Shown here piece by piece: positions 9,230 to 16,928 of a stretch of DNA of 54,009 nt. The first letter of the stretch is position 1; each line of letters begins with the position of its first letter. Source of the DNA: an uncultured Chloroflexota bacterium (GTDB lineage: Bacteria > Chloroflexota > Anaerolineae > Anaerolineales > Anaerolineaceae); contig CADATZ010000032.1 of the NCBI GenBank assembly GCA_902791025.1, positions 1 through 54,009 of the forward strand. The letters are read 5' to 3'. The translations under genes were made by a program, and so were the position numbers. Below the pieces are notes generated by a model. It did no database searches and had not been told where the DNA came from. It saw only the letters and a program-made list of their open reading frames with translations.

Positions 9230-10438
9230 TCAGAAATAAACCGACGCGGTCATGCCCCAGAGGAGGGGGAGACTGTTGCTGTCAAGGGTCACTTCCACAG
9301 GGAAGACCACATCACCCAGATACTTCTCGGACCAGTTGGTGATCTTTGAAACTGTACCGTAAAGCTCAGTGGCGGGATAGGCGTCAAAAACCACCCGAAC
9401 CCGGCTGCCGAGCCGGACCTTTGCCATATCCGTCTCAGAAAGATCAACCGTCTTGAGGATCTGTGCCGAACTGTCCGCCATCACGATCACCACCTGTCCG
9501 GCCTGCACCAGGTCACCCTCGGTGAGGTCTACACGGAGGATCGTGCCGTCAAAGGGGGCAATGATCTGCAGCAGCTCGATATTTTTCTCCGCTGCCGCCT
9601 TCTGCGCCTCAGCCGCCGCTATCTTTTGATTGACTACCTCCAGCTTCGTTGCCTTCGGGCCATCCGCCAGTTCTTCCAGTTCCCGCTCCAGGTTCGCGAC
9701 TTCCGCCTCAGCGACCTGCACTGCCGCCTGGGCAGCTTCTTTGTCATTCAGGAGCAGACTGTAGGCACGCTGAAGGTTCTCGTAATCCTGCAGGGTCTTC
9801 TTATAATCATCCTCGACCGTCTGCTTGCGGCTGGAACCTGCTTCCAGCTCACTCACCTTATCAACAAGGTCCTGCGCATCCTTTACGTCTTCCCATTTGT
9901 CAGTGTAAGCCTTGTTGGCATTATCCAGTTTCGTTCGATAGGCCGGGGTGTCAAAGTCGGCGAAATCTTCATTGGCATCATCCAAAGCCTTGCGGGCCTC
10001 AACCAGTTTGCGAAGCGTTTCGGCTTTTTCGATCAGATAATTATCGTTCAGGCTTTTCAGCTCATCCTGAGCGGCAGCCAGGTTCAATTCAGCCTCCGCA
10101 TACTGCTGGCGATAGCTTTCGGATCCCTTGATCTCCGCCAGAACTTCGCCCTGATGAACAGCGCCGCCTTCCTTCACGAAAACCGAGGCCACCACACCGC
10201 CGCCCGGGAAGCCCAGTGAGGCATCCTGTTTCGGCCAGAGATTGGCTTCCGCCACAGAATTTCCGTTGGAAACAGGGCGGTTCGTTTCGACAGGGATCTC
10301 CGTCGGAGACGACTGATTCACATAAATCACCGAGCTTTGGCTTTCCTGTGCCGCTGCCGGCTTTTCCGGCATCGGAACAAACACCACCGCACTCAGCAAA
10401 AGCAGACCGATCACAACAATAATCAAACTTTTCCTCAT
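9230..10438 (-). CDS. HlyD/MacA-type periplasmic-adaptor-like subunit of the ABC exporter
   Basis: 402 residues. N-terminal hydrophobic segment (SLIIVVIGLLLLSAVVFV, 4-21), then a split biotinyl-lipoyl domain. Its first half contains VFVKEGGAVHQGEVLAEI (about 90-108) and its second half PFDGTILRVDLTEGDLVQAG (about 292-311). Between them is a long Ala/Glu/Lys-rich coiled coil (about 112-285). A beta-barrel region closes the protein. The start at 10438 follows AGGAGGAATTT. It is the last gene of the exporter operon, after a 146-bp gap filled with heptamer repeats. In a monoderm host it would be anchored by the N-terminal helix and bridge the permease to the outside. Substrate cannot be told. Confidence 0.85.
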   Translation of the reverse strand: MRKSLIIVVIGLLLLSAVVFVPMPEKPAAAQESQSSVIYVNQSSPTEIPVETNRPVSNGNSVAEANLWPKQDASLGFPGGGVVASVFVKEGGAVHQGEVLAEIKGSESYRQQYAEAELNLAAAQDELKSLNDNYLIEKAETLRKLVEARKALDDANEDFADFDTPAYRTKLDNANKAYTDKWEDVKDAQDLVDKVSELEAGSSRKQTVEDDYKKTLQDYENLQRAYSLLLNDKEAAQAAVQVAEAEVANLERELEELADGPKATKLEVVNQKIAAAEAQKAAAEKNIELLQIIAPFDGTILRVDLTEGDLVQAGQVVIVMADSSAQILKTVDLSETDMAKVRLGSRVRVVFDAYPATELYGTVSKITNWSEKYLGDVVFPVEVTLDSNSLPLLWGMTASVYF

Positions 10439-10584
10439 AAATTCCTCCTTTAGCAGGGGATAGGAGTTAGGGGTTGGGGATTAGGAGTTAGGAGTTAGGA
10501 ATTTATACCTCCACTTAAGGAACTCACTAACACCTAATACTTAACACCTAATTCCTAATTCCTAATCCCTAATACCCAACACCT
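10439..10584. repeat. Inverted TTAGG heptamer clusters between permease and adaptor genes
   Basis: The left cluster (about 10455-10502) repeats TTAGGAG/TTAGGGG/TTAGGAA. The right cluster (about 10526-10583) has the complement CCTAATT/CCTAATC. Together they can fold into a long hairpin around about 25 bp. It lies inside the operon, so it may attenuate or stabilise the adaptor message (inference). Confidence 0.6.
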
Positions 10585-12981
10585 TCACTCCACTGCCAGC
10601 ACTTCCCGGATCGTCAGGGCAACAGCTGTCCTTGCCGGGGCATGGGAAGCGATTACCGAAAGCACCAGCGAAAGCACCAGCCACAATCCATAACCGACAG
10701 GCGTAAAGCCCAATAGCAGCCGCGAACCAAAGACGGCGCTGCCCAGACTGTCCGTCAGTACTTTTCCGACCGGGACCGATAAAACAGCCCCAATCACCCA
10801 GCTCATAAAACCGATCAGAACACCTTCTGTCAGTACATTTTTCATCACATTCCGATTGGACGCACCAATCGCGCGCAGAATACCGATCTCCGCGGTCCGC
10901 TCCATCACATTCAGCGACATCGTCCCGGTCAGCCCGATACAGCCAACCAGCGCCACCAACACCGCCATGATCATCATAAAGATCGACATAATGTTCAGTC
11001 CCCGCGCAGCATCCGCCACAAAAGTATCATTCCGCTGGATAGACGTGGTTTTGATTCCCCGCTCATCCAGAATATCCTCCACATTTTTGGTGATCGCTGC
11101 CCGCTGCGCTTCATCCGGACGGGTATGAGTCACGATCTGGAACTTGGTGAGACGGTTCCCGGCACCGGAAATACGCTCCCAGGAAGAGCGCGGCATGTAT
11201 GCCAAAAATCCGCCGGACTTTCCCGCCATGGTGAAGAAACCGATAATGGTCCACTCGGTCTTGTTCCCCGTACCCTTTACCTCCATGGTGAGCTTATCCC
11301 CAACCTTGAGGTCCGGATAGGTGTAATTGAACCGCTCGGAAAGACAGATCACATGCTGCTCACCCGGCTCAAACCAGCGGCCTTCCTTGACGTTTGGAGA
11401 AATCAACGCTGAACCGTCAGGCGGAGCAAAGACGGAAATGCTCGGACCGTCATTTCCATCCGCATCAATATAAGTCGCGGAGCCGAACCCCCAGCCCTCA
11501 ATATAATCAATTTCCGAAATATCCTGCAACGCGGTCTGTATCTGCTCCAATCGGTAAGGACGCTCCGTCACCAGATCCAGATCCGCCTGCACATAGCGGG
11601 CAATCACCGCCACATGTTCATCGATCGCGGTATTGACATTGAAGGAGGCGATAAAGATGGAACCACCCAGGGAAAGGGTGAAAAGCGTCAGAACAAGACG
11701 GCTTTTACTGCGAAAGGTGTTGCGCATGGAAAGCGCCGTCGGACGTGAAAATATCTTGCTCATGCTCCGGGTAAAGCGATCGTTTCCGCTGCTGCCGGTG
11801 TTGCGCATGCCACCCATGGCCTTTTGAATACTCACCCGGGCGCCTTTCGATACCGGGATCGCACCGGCAATCTGCGGCACGACAAGTCCCAGGACAAGCT
11901 GCACCAGGATCACTTCCCAGATGATCCCTGTGCGGATGTTGGCAAAATTAATGTTCTTTCCCAGAAAACCCCGGCACAATTCCGCCGCACCAATTGAGGA
12001 AGGAACAGCGAAGATAAGGGCAATGAGCGAATAAATCAGGATCAGCCGCATATACATAAATACGATCTGAGCATAGGTTGCCCCAACCGTCTTCATGGCG
12101 CCGATCTGCCGCATTTGGTTGGAGAGAATGGCCGTCAGTGTGTTGTAAGTCAGGGAACCGGACAAAAACACCACCAGTACACCGATCACCAGCAGGATCC
12201 CGGCAATAGCGTCGGCATAATCCGCCGTCGGATGAGCATCGGACCGGCGGATAGCGATGGACTGCACCTGATACCCGGCTTTCTTGAGCCGGTCAGCATA
12301 ATCATTTGCATATTCGCGGATAGCGTTTTCATCAAAACCGCCATTTTTCAGGACGATCCGCAGCATGTTCCACTGCGTATCCATCTCCAGCCTGCGCAGC
12401 ATGTTCTCATTCACATAAACCTGGATCGGTTCGATAAAGACGATGGAATAATCACCGGCACCCAGGCTCTGATCCCGGATACTGGCAGCGATGGTCAGGC
12501 TCACTTCCTTGCCGGAAGCCGTCTTGACCGTTAGCGTTTTTCCCATCGCACCGTCAAGGTCGCCGAGTTTATAGTTTTCTACTGCCGCCTCATTATCCTT
12601 CAGCGGCCAGCTGCCCTGCAGCACATCGATATGATTCACCGGCCAGGCATCATCACTGACCGCCTGAACGGTGACCTTTTTCAGTTTTCCGCTGCCGTCA
12701 TAAGCCCGCAGCGTAGCGACGGAAGAGCCCATAGCATCCTTCACGTTTTCCCATTTCTGCACAGAGCGGATCAGAGAATTATCAAAGGAAGACAGGCGGA
12801 AATAGATATTGGCGGGGTTGGACTGCTCATACCCAAGCCGCAGGTCAGAAGGGATGCAGATCCACAGCGTCATGATCATCCCAACCGCGAAAAGTCCGAC
12901 AAAAATCGAAAGGATCACCAGCAGCGAGCGGGAAGGATTCGAGCGGAAGTCATAGAAAATCTTCTTCCAGCGCGGTCTCAT
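10585..12981 (-). CDS. FtsX-family ABC transporter permease (MacB/LolC-like)
   Basis: 798 residues. N-terminal helix (SLLVILSIFVGLFAVGMIMT, about 19-38), a long extracytoplasmic domain (about 45-250), three helices (about 255-390, e.g. AIAGILLVIGVLVVFLSGSL), a second N-terminal-like helix near 425 (LVLTLFTLSLGGSIFIASF), a second extracytoplasmic domain, and three C-terminal helices (IMSIFMMIMAVLVALVGCIG onwards). The conserved FtsX patch NVMERTAEIGILRAIGASN lies near 700. This is the duplicated FtsX architecture used by exporters of lipoproteins, peptides or drugs, which work mechanically rather than by a channel. The ATG overlaps the stop of the ATPase gene by four bases (ATGA), implying translational coupling. 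Confidence 0.9.
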   Translation of the reverse strand: MRPRWKKIFYDFRSNPSRSLLVILSIFVGLFAVGMIMTLWICIPSDLRLGYEQSNPANIYFRLSSFDNSLIRSVQKWENVKDAMGSSVATLRAYDGSGKLKKVTVQAVSDDAWPVNHIDVLQGSWPLKDNEAAVENYKLGDLDGAMGKTLTVKTASGKEVSLTIAASIRDQSLGAGDYSIVFIEPIQVYVNENMLRRLEMDTQWNMLRIVLKNGGFDENAIREYANDYADRLKKAGYQVQSIAIRRSDAHPTADYADAIAGILLVIGVLVVFLSGSLTYNTLTAILSNQMRQIGAMKTVGATYAQIVFMYMRLILIYSLIALIFAVPSSIGAAELCRGFLGKNINFANIRTGIIWEVILVQLVLGLVVPQIAGAIPVSKGARVSIQKAMGGMRNTGSSGNDRFTRSMSKIFSRPTALSMRNTFRSKSRLVLTLFTLSLGGSIFIASFNVNTAIDEHVAVIARYVQADLDLVTERPYRLEQIQTALQDISEIDYIEGWGFGSATYIDADGNDGPSISVFAPPDGSALISPNVKEGRWFEPGEQHVICLSERFNYTYPDLKVGDKLTMEVKGTGNKTEWTIIGFFTMAGKSGGFLAYMPRSSWERISGAGNRLTKFQIVTHTRPDEAQRAAITKNVEDILDERGIKTTSIQRNDTFVADAARGLNIMSIFMMIMAVLVALVGCIGLTGTMSLNVMERTAEIGILRAIGASNRNVMKNVLTEGVLIGFMSWVIGAVLSVPVGKVLTDSLGSAVFGSRLLLGFTPVGYGLWLVLSLVLSVIASHAPARTAVALTIREVLAVE

Positions 12982-13688
12982 GCCTCACCTCCGCGGCTCC
13001 GGTCAGTTCGTTCATCGCTGATGAGAGCGCCATCCCGGATGGTCAGGATGCGGTGCGCCATGCGGACCAGTTCGCTGTCATGGGTGACCATCACGATCGT
13101 TTTCGCTTTGTTGGAAAGCTCCTCGAAAAGCAGGAAAATCTTTTCCGCGGCAGCCGAGTCCAGATTGCCGGTCGGCTCATCCGCGATGATGATGGGTGGA
13201 TCATTAGCCAGTGCCCGGGCAATGGCGGCTTTCTGCTGCAGTCCGCCGGAGAGTTCCGAGGGCAGTTTGTTCGCGTAATCCTGGATCTCGATCATGCGCA
13301 GCACCTCATACGCCCGCTCCATGCGTTCCTTTTCAGGAATCCTCCCGAGAAAGTCCATCGGCAGCAAAATATTTTCCAGTACTGTCAGAACCGGGAGCAG
13401 CTGGAAGAACTGAAAAACAATGCCGACATCCAAGCCGCGCAGCAGGGCGAGTTGATTTTCGTTCATTTCCTCCAATTTGCGGCCAAAGACACTCACCGAA
13501 CCGGAGCTGGGTTTGTCGATCCCCGCCAGCATGTTGATAAGCGTCGATTTCCCCGAGCCGGATTTGCCGACTATGCCGACAAAATCACCATCCTGTACGG
13601 AAAACGATATATGATCCAAAGCCGACACCTTTCCCGCTTTGGTCTCAAAGTATTTGCAAAGGTCAGTAACAATAATAGGTTCTGTCAA
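12978..13688 (-). CDS. ABC transporter ATP-binding protein (LolD/MacB type)
   Basis: 236 residues with Walker A GKSGSGKST (about 42-50), Q-loop VFQFFQLLP, signature LSGGLQQKAAIARAL, Walker B IIIADEPTGNLD and switch-loop His in MVTHDSE. The signature has Leu where most relatives have Gln (LSGGQQQ), a small departure. It is the second ATPase of the operon and is coupled to the permease by a 4-bp overlap. A 132-bp repeat-filled gap separates it from the first ATPase gene. The two ATPases may form a heterodimer, or one may be a duplicate. Confidence 0.9.
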   Translation of the reverse strand: MTEPIIVTDLCKYFETKAGKVSALDHISFSVQDGDFVGIVGKSGSGKSTLINMLAGIDKPSSGSVSVFGRKLEEMNENQLALLRGLDVGIVFQFFQLLPVLTVLENILLPMDFLGRIPEKERMERAYEVLRMIEIQDYANKLPSELSGGLQQKAAIARALANDPPIIIADEPTGNLDSAAAEKIFLLFEELSNKAKTIVMVTHDSELVRMAHRILTIRDGALISDERTDRSRGGEA

Positions 13689-13820
13689 AGCTTTTACCTG
13701 GTTCGATATTGGGGATTAGGAGTTAGGGATTAGGATATAGAAGTGATTTATCCTTATAACTAACACTACTCATAATTTCTAACACATGACTACCAACTAC
13801 TAATCCCTACCCCCTAATCC
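13689..13820. repeat. TTAGG heptamer repeats, inverted, between the two ATPase genes
   Basis: GGGGATTAGGAGTTAGGGAT (13711-13730) faces CTAATCCCTACCCCCTAATC (13799-13818), so the two clusters are complementary and could pair across about 70 bp. There is no coding signal in the gap. Confidence 0.6.
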
Positions 13821-14501
13821 CTAACTGATTATTCCGTCTGTCAGACGAATAAGTCTCCGCGTCCTTTCTGCAAGGGAGTGGTCGTGAGAAACGATGATCA
13901 TGGTCGTTCCACGGGATACAACCTGTTCAAAGATCTCAAACACCACCTCTGATGTTACCGTATCCAAACGACCGGTGGGTTCATCCGCAAGCAATAAACT
14001 CGGATCATTCGCCAGTGCGCGGGCAATCGCCACCCGCTGCTGCTGTCCGCCGGAGATTTCAGAAGGAACCTTGTGGATATGGTCGATCAGCCCCACCATG
14101 CGCAGCAGTTCCGCGGCTTTTTCCGCGGAATGGCGGTTCAGTTTTCCGCAGAAATCCATTGGCAGCATCACATTGTCCAGCAAAGAGATACCCGGAAGCA
14201 GCTGAAAGGACTGGAAAATAAAGCCGACATTCCGTCCGCGCCAGACTGCCTTTTTCACCTCGTTCATTTTATCAACACGCTCCCCGCCGACGGTGATCTC
14301 ACCCTCGGTAGGATTGTCCAGCCCGGCGATCATGTTCAGGAGCGTCGTCTTCCCTGCCCCGGATTTCCCGACCACGCCAAGATACTCGCCCTTCCTCACC
14401 GAAAGGTCGATCCCGCGCAATGCGGCTGTTTCCACAGTCCCCTCGCGATACGTTTTTTTCAGTCCACGAATCTCGATTAATGTATCTCCGCTAAATTCCA
14501 T
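13821..14501 (-). CDS. ABC transporter ATP-binding protein, first gene of the exporter operon
   Basis: 226 residues. Walker A GKSGAGKTT (about 44-52), Q-loop FIFQSFQLLP, signature ISGGQQQRVAIARAL, Walker B LLLADEPTGRLD and switch His in IVSHDHS. It resembles the LolD/MacB ATPases that drive FtsX-type permeases. The ATG at 14501 has GGAG only one base upstream, too close to be ideal. The upstream region 14502-14620 holds repeated TTAGACAAA/TGTC boxes likely to be regulatory. Order on the minus strand is ATPase, ATPase, permease, adaptor. Confidence 0.9.
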   Translation of the reverse strand: MEFSGDTLIEIRGLKKTYREGTVETAALRGIDLSVRKGEYLGVVGKSGAGKTTLLNMIAGLDNPTEGEITVGGERVDKMNEVKKAVWRGRNVGFIFQSFQLLPGISLLDNVMLPMDFCGKLNRHSAEKAAELLRMVGLIDHIHKVPSEISGGQQQRVAIARALANDPSLLLADEPTGRLDTVTSEVVFEIFEQVVSRGTTMIIVSHDHSLAERTRRLIRLTDGIIS

Positions 14502-14554
14502 GCTCCATTTATAGCAAAAAGGAAGGCAAAAGGAAATAGACAGATTGCGGGAGT

Positions 14555-14596
14555 TTGTCTAAATTTTGACAGTTTTTGAAATTTGTCTAATATAAT
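14555..14596 (+). promoter_or_regulatory. Near-consensus promoter overlapping a TGTC-N8-GACA operator candidate
   Basis: TTGACA (14566-14571) and TATAAT (14591-14596), with a long 19-bp spacer, point right toward the tetR-type gene. The -35 overlaps the dyad TGTCTAAATTTTGACA (14556-14571), and a second half-site TTTGTCTAA follows at 14582. Placed between the exporter operon and the regulator, the dyad is a plausible TetR-type operator (inference). Confidence 0.45.
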
Positions 14597-14619
14597 AGAA
14601 ATGAATAAGAACCTTAATA

Positions 14620-14702
14620 ATATCTATTCAGAACGGAGCACGTGGGGACCGGCATCTTGTGCGGCACAGCCCGCACAAGCGTGCCTGTCCCCACGTGCGT
14701 CG
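14620..14702. mobile_element. 3'-truncated miniature element
   Basis: The left end ATATCTATTCAGAAC and both inner arms (GCACGTGGGGACCGGCATC ... GTGCCTGTCCCCACGTGCGT) are present, but the right terminal repeat is gone. It separates the promoter at 14566 from the downstream tetR-type gene. Confidence 0.7.
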
Positions 14703-14826
14703 AAGCTGGTGCCGACAGGACTAATGAAAAGATCACTGCTCCGATCGGCGGCAGCTGCCGCTGAATTCCGTCACACTCCCGGGCGAATGGATCGCTGAGG
14801 GAGAGACGGTAATCAGGAGGCTGAAG

Positions 14827-14919
14827 ATGACGATACGAATCAACAAAAAAACCGTATCAGTACGGCGAACTGAATACGGTTACCAAGTTGTTTTGACCAT
14901 CACGGTCAAACGTAAATAA
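14827..14919 (+). CDS. Putative 30-residue basic peptide
   Basis: A strong ribosome binding site AGGAGG (14815-14820) sits six bases before an ATG opening 30 codons (MTIRINKKTVSVRRTEYGYQ, then ten more residues). The peptide has ten Lys/Arg and one acidic residue. It precedes the tetR-type gene by about 100 bp. The palindrome TTTGACC-N5-GGTCAAA (14892-14910) lies within its 3' half and could be an operator. It may be a leader peptide, a small gene, or the tail of a decayed gene, since the frame is open for 17 codons upstream without a start. I recognise no family. Confidence 0.35.
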   Translation: MTIRINKKTVSVRRTEYGYQVVLTITVKRK

Positions 14920-14934
14920 GTCTTTAGTCAATTT

Positions 14935-14960
14935 AGGGAGTGGAGTGGCTTCCACTCCCT
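14935..14960. terminator. Perfect 10-bp hairpin before the tetR-type gene
   Basis: AGGGAGTGGA pairs with TCCACTCCCT around the loop GTGGCT. There is no clear T-run, so it could be a weak terminator for the short upstream frame or a regulatory hairpin. Confidence 0.4.
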
Positions 14961-15022
14961 TCATCCTGATTTCATTATATGCAAAAAAATACTTTCTGTC
15001 AAGCAGCCCAAAGGACGGCAAT

Positions 15023-15604
15023 ATGGATCAAAGCCTGAACACAAAAAAACTACTCGGAACAACGCTGAAGGAACTGATGGCGGAAAAGCCATTCGACAAA
15101 ATCACCGTGAGCGAACTCACCAAACGCTGCGGACTCAACCGGCAGACGTTTTACTATCACTTTGAAACGATCATCGACCTGTTCCAATGGATGCTCTACC
15201 AGGAAGCCGGTCCGCTGCTGGACCAATTCCGGCAGAATCCCTACGCATGGAAGAATGCCATCCTGCAAATCCTTTACTTTATGAAAGAAAACAGCGCCGC
15301 GGTGCTCTGCGCCCTGCGTTCTATCGAAAACCAGCAGATCCGTGCCTTTTTTGTCGATTATTTCCGTCAGGCTTTCAGCGGGCTTTTTGACTTCATCTGC
15401 CGGGACCTGGATGTAGATCAGCCCTTCAAGGAATTCATGATGACGCTCCACATCACCGGTGCCGCGGGACTGGCTATTCAATGGCTGGAAAACGGTATGC
15501 AGGAAAGCCCGGAACAGCTCACTGAATGGCTGGGATTTTACCTCGAAGGCAACGTCCGCGGCACCTTTGAACGCTATGCGAATAAGAAGAGAGATGAGAG
15601 TTGA
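15023..15604 (+). CDS. TetR-family transcriptional regulator
   Basis: 193 residues from ATG 15023, chosen over an upstream GTG at 14945 because AAGGA lies about 8 bases before it and the product then begins like the family. The N-terminal helix-turn-helix (about 10-55) contains KITVSELTKRCGLNRQTFYY, the classic TetR recognition region. The C-terminal part resembles the DhaS-like subgroup (ligand domain ending near FYLEGNVRGTF). It lies beside and opposite to the ABC exporter operon, so it most likely controls that operon and itself (inference from arrangement). Confidence 0.85.
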   Translation: MDQSLNTKKLLGTTLKELMAEKPFDKITVSELTKRCGLNRQTFYYHFETIIDLFQWMLYQEAGPLLDQFRQNPYAWKNAILQILYFMKENSAAVLCALRSIENQQIRAFFVDYFRQAFSGLFDFICRDLDVDQPFKEFMMTLHITGAAGLAIQWLENGMQESPEQLTEWLGFYLEGNVRGTFERYANKKRDES

Positions 15605-15710
15605 GATCAGAGAGCAGAGAAATAGCGTTTAGATAAGAAAGCACCTCGCGCAGTATCATTAAAGCAGCTTTTATAAACTACTAATCCCTACTCTCCGATC
15701 TCTTTTCGAT

Positions 15711-16235
15711 TTATGCCTCTCCCTGAGCCTGATGCCAGACGGCTTCCGCGATAGCAATGATGTCGAATCCATCAAGGTCGGGAGCTTTGGTCGAAAGGGA
15801 ATAGGTCAGACCCGGAACGATGTCGAACCACAGGAAGACCTCGACGGTATCCTCGCCATCATGCGCCTTCATCAGTTTTTCCTGGAACCAGCGGCGGGTA
15901 AATTCACCCTTTGCGGATTCTTCATATTCCCAGTCATAAAACATCCCGGAGATGTCCTCGATCTCAATACCGGCGGGTTTGATGCGGGCAGTGAAGGGCA
16001 TATCATTCAGCGTGAACTGCATTTCCGCGATTTTTTCGGATTCCATCATGCGGTAAATCACATTCTCCGCGCCTTCGGGAACATTGAACTGCACCCCGAG
16101 TGTCTGCATCAGCCCGTCGGCATCTGTTTCTGTCCAGGGATTCGCCATCCCTACCAGTGTATCCGCTTTTGCGGCCGCCGCGGTGAGAAGTACCGCTATA
16201 CACAAAACGATCAACATCAAATTCAACTTTTTCAT
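15711..16235 (-). CDS. Small exported protein of unknown function
   Basis: 174 residues from ATG 16235, preceded by AAGGAG; an upstream in-frame start would lie in the miniature element. The signal peptide LMLIVLCIAVLLTAAAAKAD has an AxA cleavage site near residue 23. The mature part is soluble and acidic, with FDIVPGLTYSLSTKAPDLDG near the end. I do not recognise the family. It stands alone, convergent with the tetR-type gene, and a miniature element lies just upstream. Confidence 0.7.
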   Translation of the reverse strand: MKKLNLMLIVLCIAVLLTAAAAKADTLVGMANPWTETDADGLMQTLGVQFNVPEGAENVIYRMMESEKIAEMQFTLNDMPFTARIKPAGIEIEDISGMFYDWEYEESAKGEFTRRWFQEKLMKAHDGEDTVEVFLWFDIVPGLTYSLSTKAPDLDGFDIIAIAEAVWHQAQGEA

Positions 16236-16256
16236 AAGTTTTAACTCCTTTTTCTT

Positions 16257-16360
16257 GTATCTGTTCAGAACCCGCTGCGACGCACATGGGGACAGGCACA
16301 CTTTTGCGGGCTGCGCCGCACAAGGTGCCAGTCCCCAAGTGCTCCGTTCTGAATAGATAC
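16257..16360. mobile_element. Complete 104-bp miniature element with 8-bp target duplication
   Basis: Ends GTATCTGTTCAGAAC and GTTCTGAATAGATAC are inverted repeats. The interior has the usual arms and the hairpin GCGGGCTGCGCCGC. It is flanked by identical TTTTTCTT octamers (16249-16256 and 16361-16368). Orientation is opposite to the copy at 7288. The insertion lies right at the ribosome binding site side of the exported-protein gene. Confidence 0.88.
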
Positions 16361-16424
16361 TTTTTCTTTATTTATAACATTTATAACGCAAATTTATGAT
16401 TTTGGTTTCAATTGTTTTAGGTTA

Positions 16425-16538
16425 GAGGCATTAGGAATTGGGGATTGGGGATTGGGGATTAGGCAATGGGCAATAGGCAATAGGGAATAGGGACACACAT
16501 CACTATTGCCTATTGCCCATTGCCTATTGCCTATTAAC
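16425..16538. repeat. Heptamer repeats forming a long perfect hairpin
   Basis: TTAGG/TTGGGGA heptamers lead into an arm beginning ATTAGGCAATGGGCAATAGG (16458-16483) whose complement lies at 16503-16528. Pairing is essentially perfect over about 25 bp around a 19-nt loop. The unit GGCAATA/GGCAATG is also seven bases long. Confidence 0.7.
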
Positions 16539-16555
16539 CAAAACTCATTTAATAA

Positions 16556-16572
16556 TTGGCACGATTATTGCA
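16556..16572 (+). promoter_or_regulatory. Sigma-54 (-24/-12) promoter
   Basis: TTGGCACGATTATTGCA matches the consensus YTGGCACGRNNNTTGCW at every defined position. It points to the truncated adhesin gene at 16929, with an expected start near 16584. Sigma-54 promoters need an enhancer-binding activator; none is encoded in this window. Confidence 0.6.
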
Positions 16573-16928
16573 CCTGTAAATATAGCGATTTTACTTTACT
16601 GAAAATGTGAATTACAGCATCAGGGTGGAAAAAGGAGAGACGCCGGGAAGGGAGAGAATACCGGCAATTCCACGGAAAATCGCGAAATTGGTTAGAAAAC
16701 AAAGGGAGAGAGAATAATACGTGCCTGCATCCCGCAAGCATTTATTCCCTTTGCATACAAAATACTGCAGTAACACTGCACAGGTACCACCTGTCGGGAC
16801 GTCTTTGTGTCGACCGTCAGTACTCTGTTCGATTCCATATCCGGCAGACGTACATGGTGAACAGGCACATTGTGTGTTGTTTGCTATTTGTTATTCCGGC
16901 AATGCTGTTACCAAACCGGGAGAGAGAA
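16573..16928 (+). other. Long 5' leader of the truncated adhesin gene
   Basis: About 350 bp between the sigma-54-type promoter and the start at 16929. It contains two purine-rich GGGAGAGAGAA boxes (about 16703 and 16918), the second serving as ribosome binding site. I see no recognisable riboswitch or coding region. Confidence 0.4.

Noticed and set aside
8723..9349. Several overlapping repetitive reading frames on both strands (up to 160 codons)
   Set aside because: They exist only because the tandem repeat lacks stops. Products are Cys/Arg-rich repeats with no ribosome binding site or family.
16573..16928. Possible riboswitch in the long adhesin leader
   Set aside because: I looked for cyclic-di-GMP-type and other conserved cores and saw none. 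A covariance-model scan would be needed to go further.
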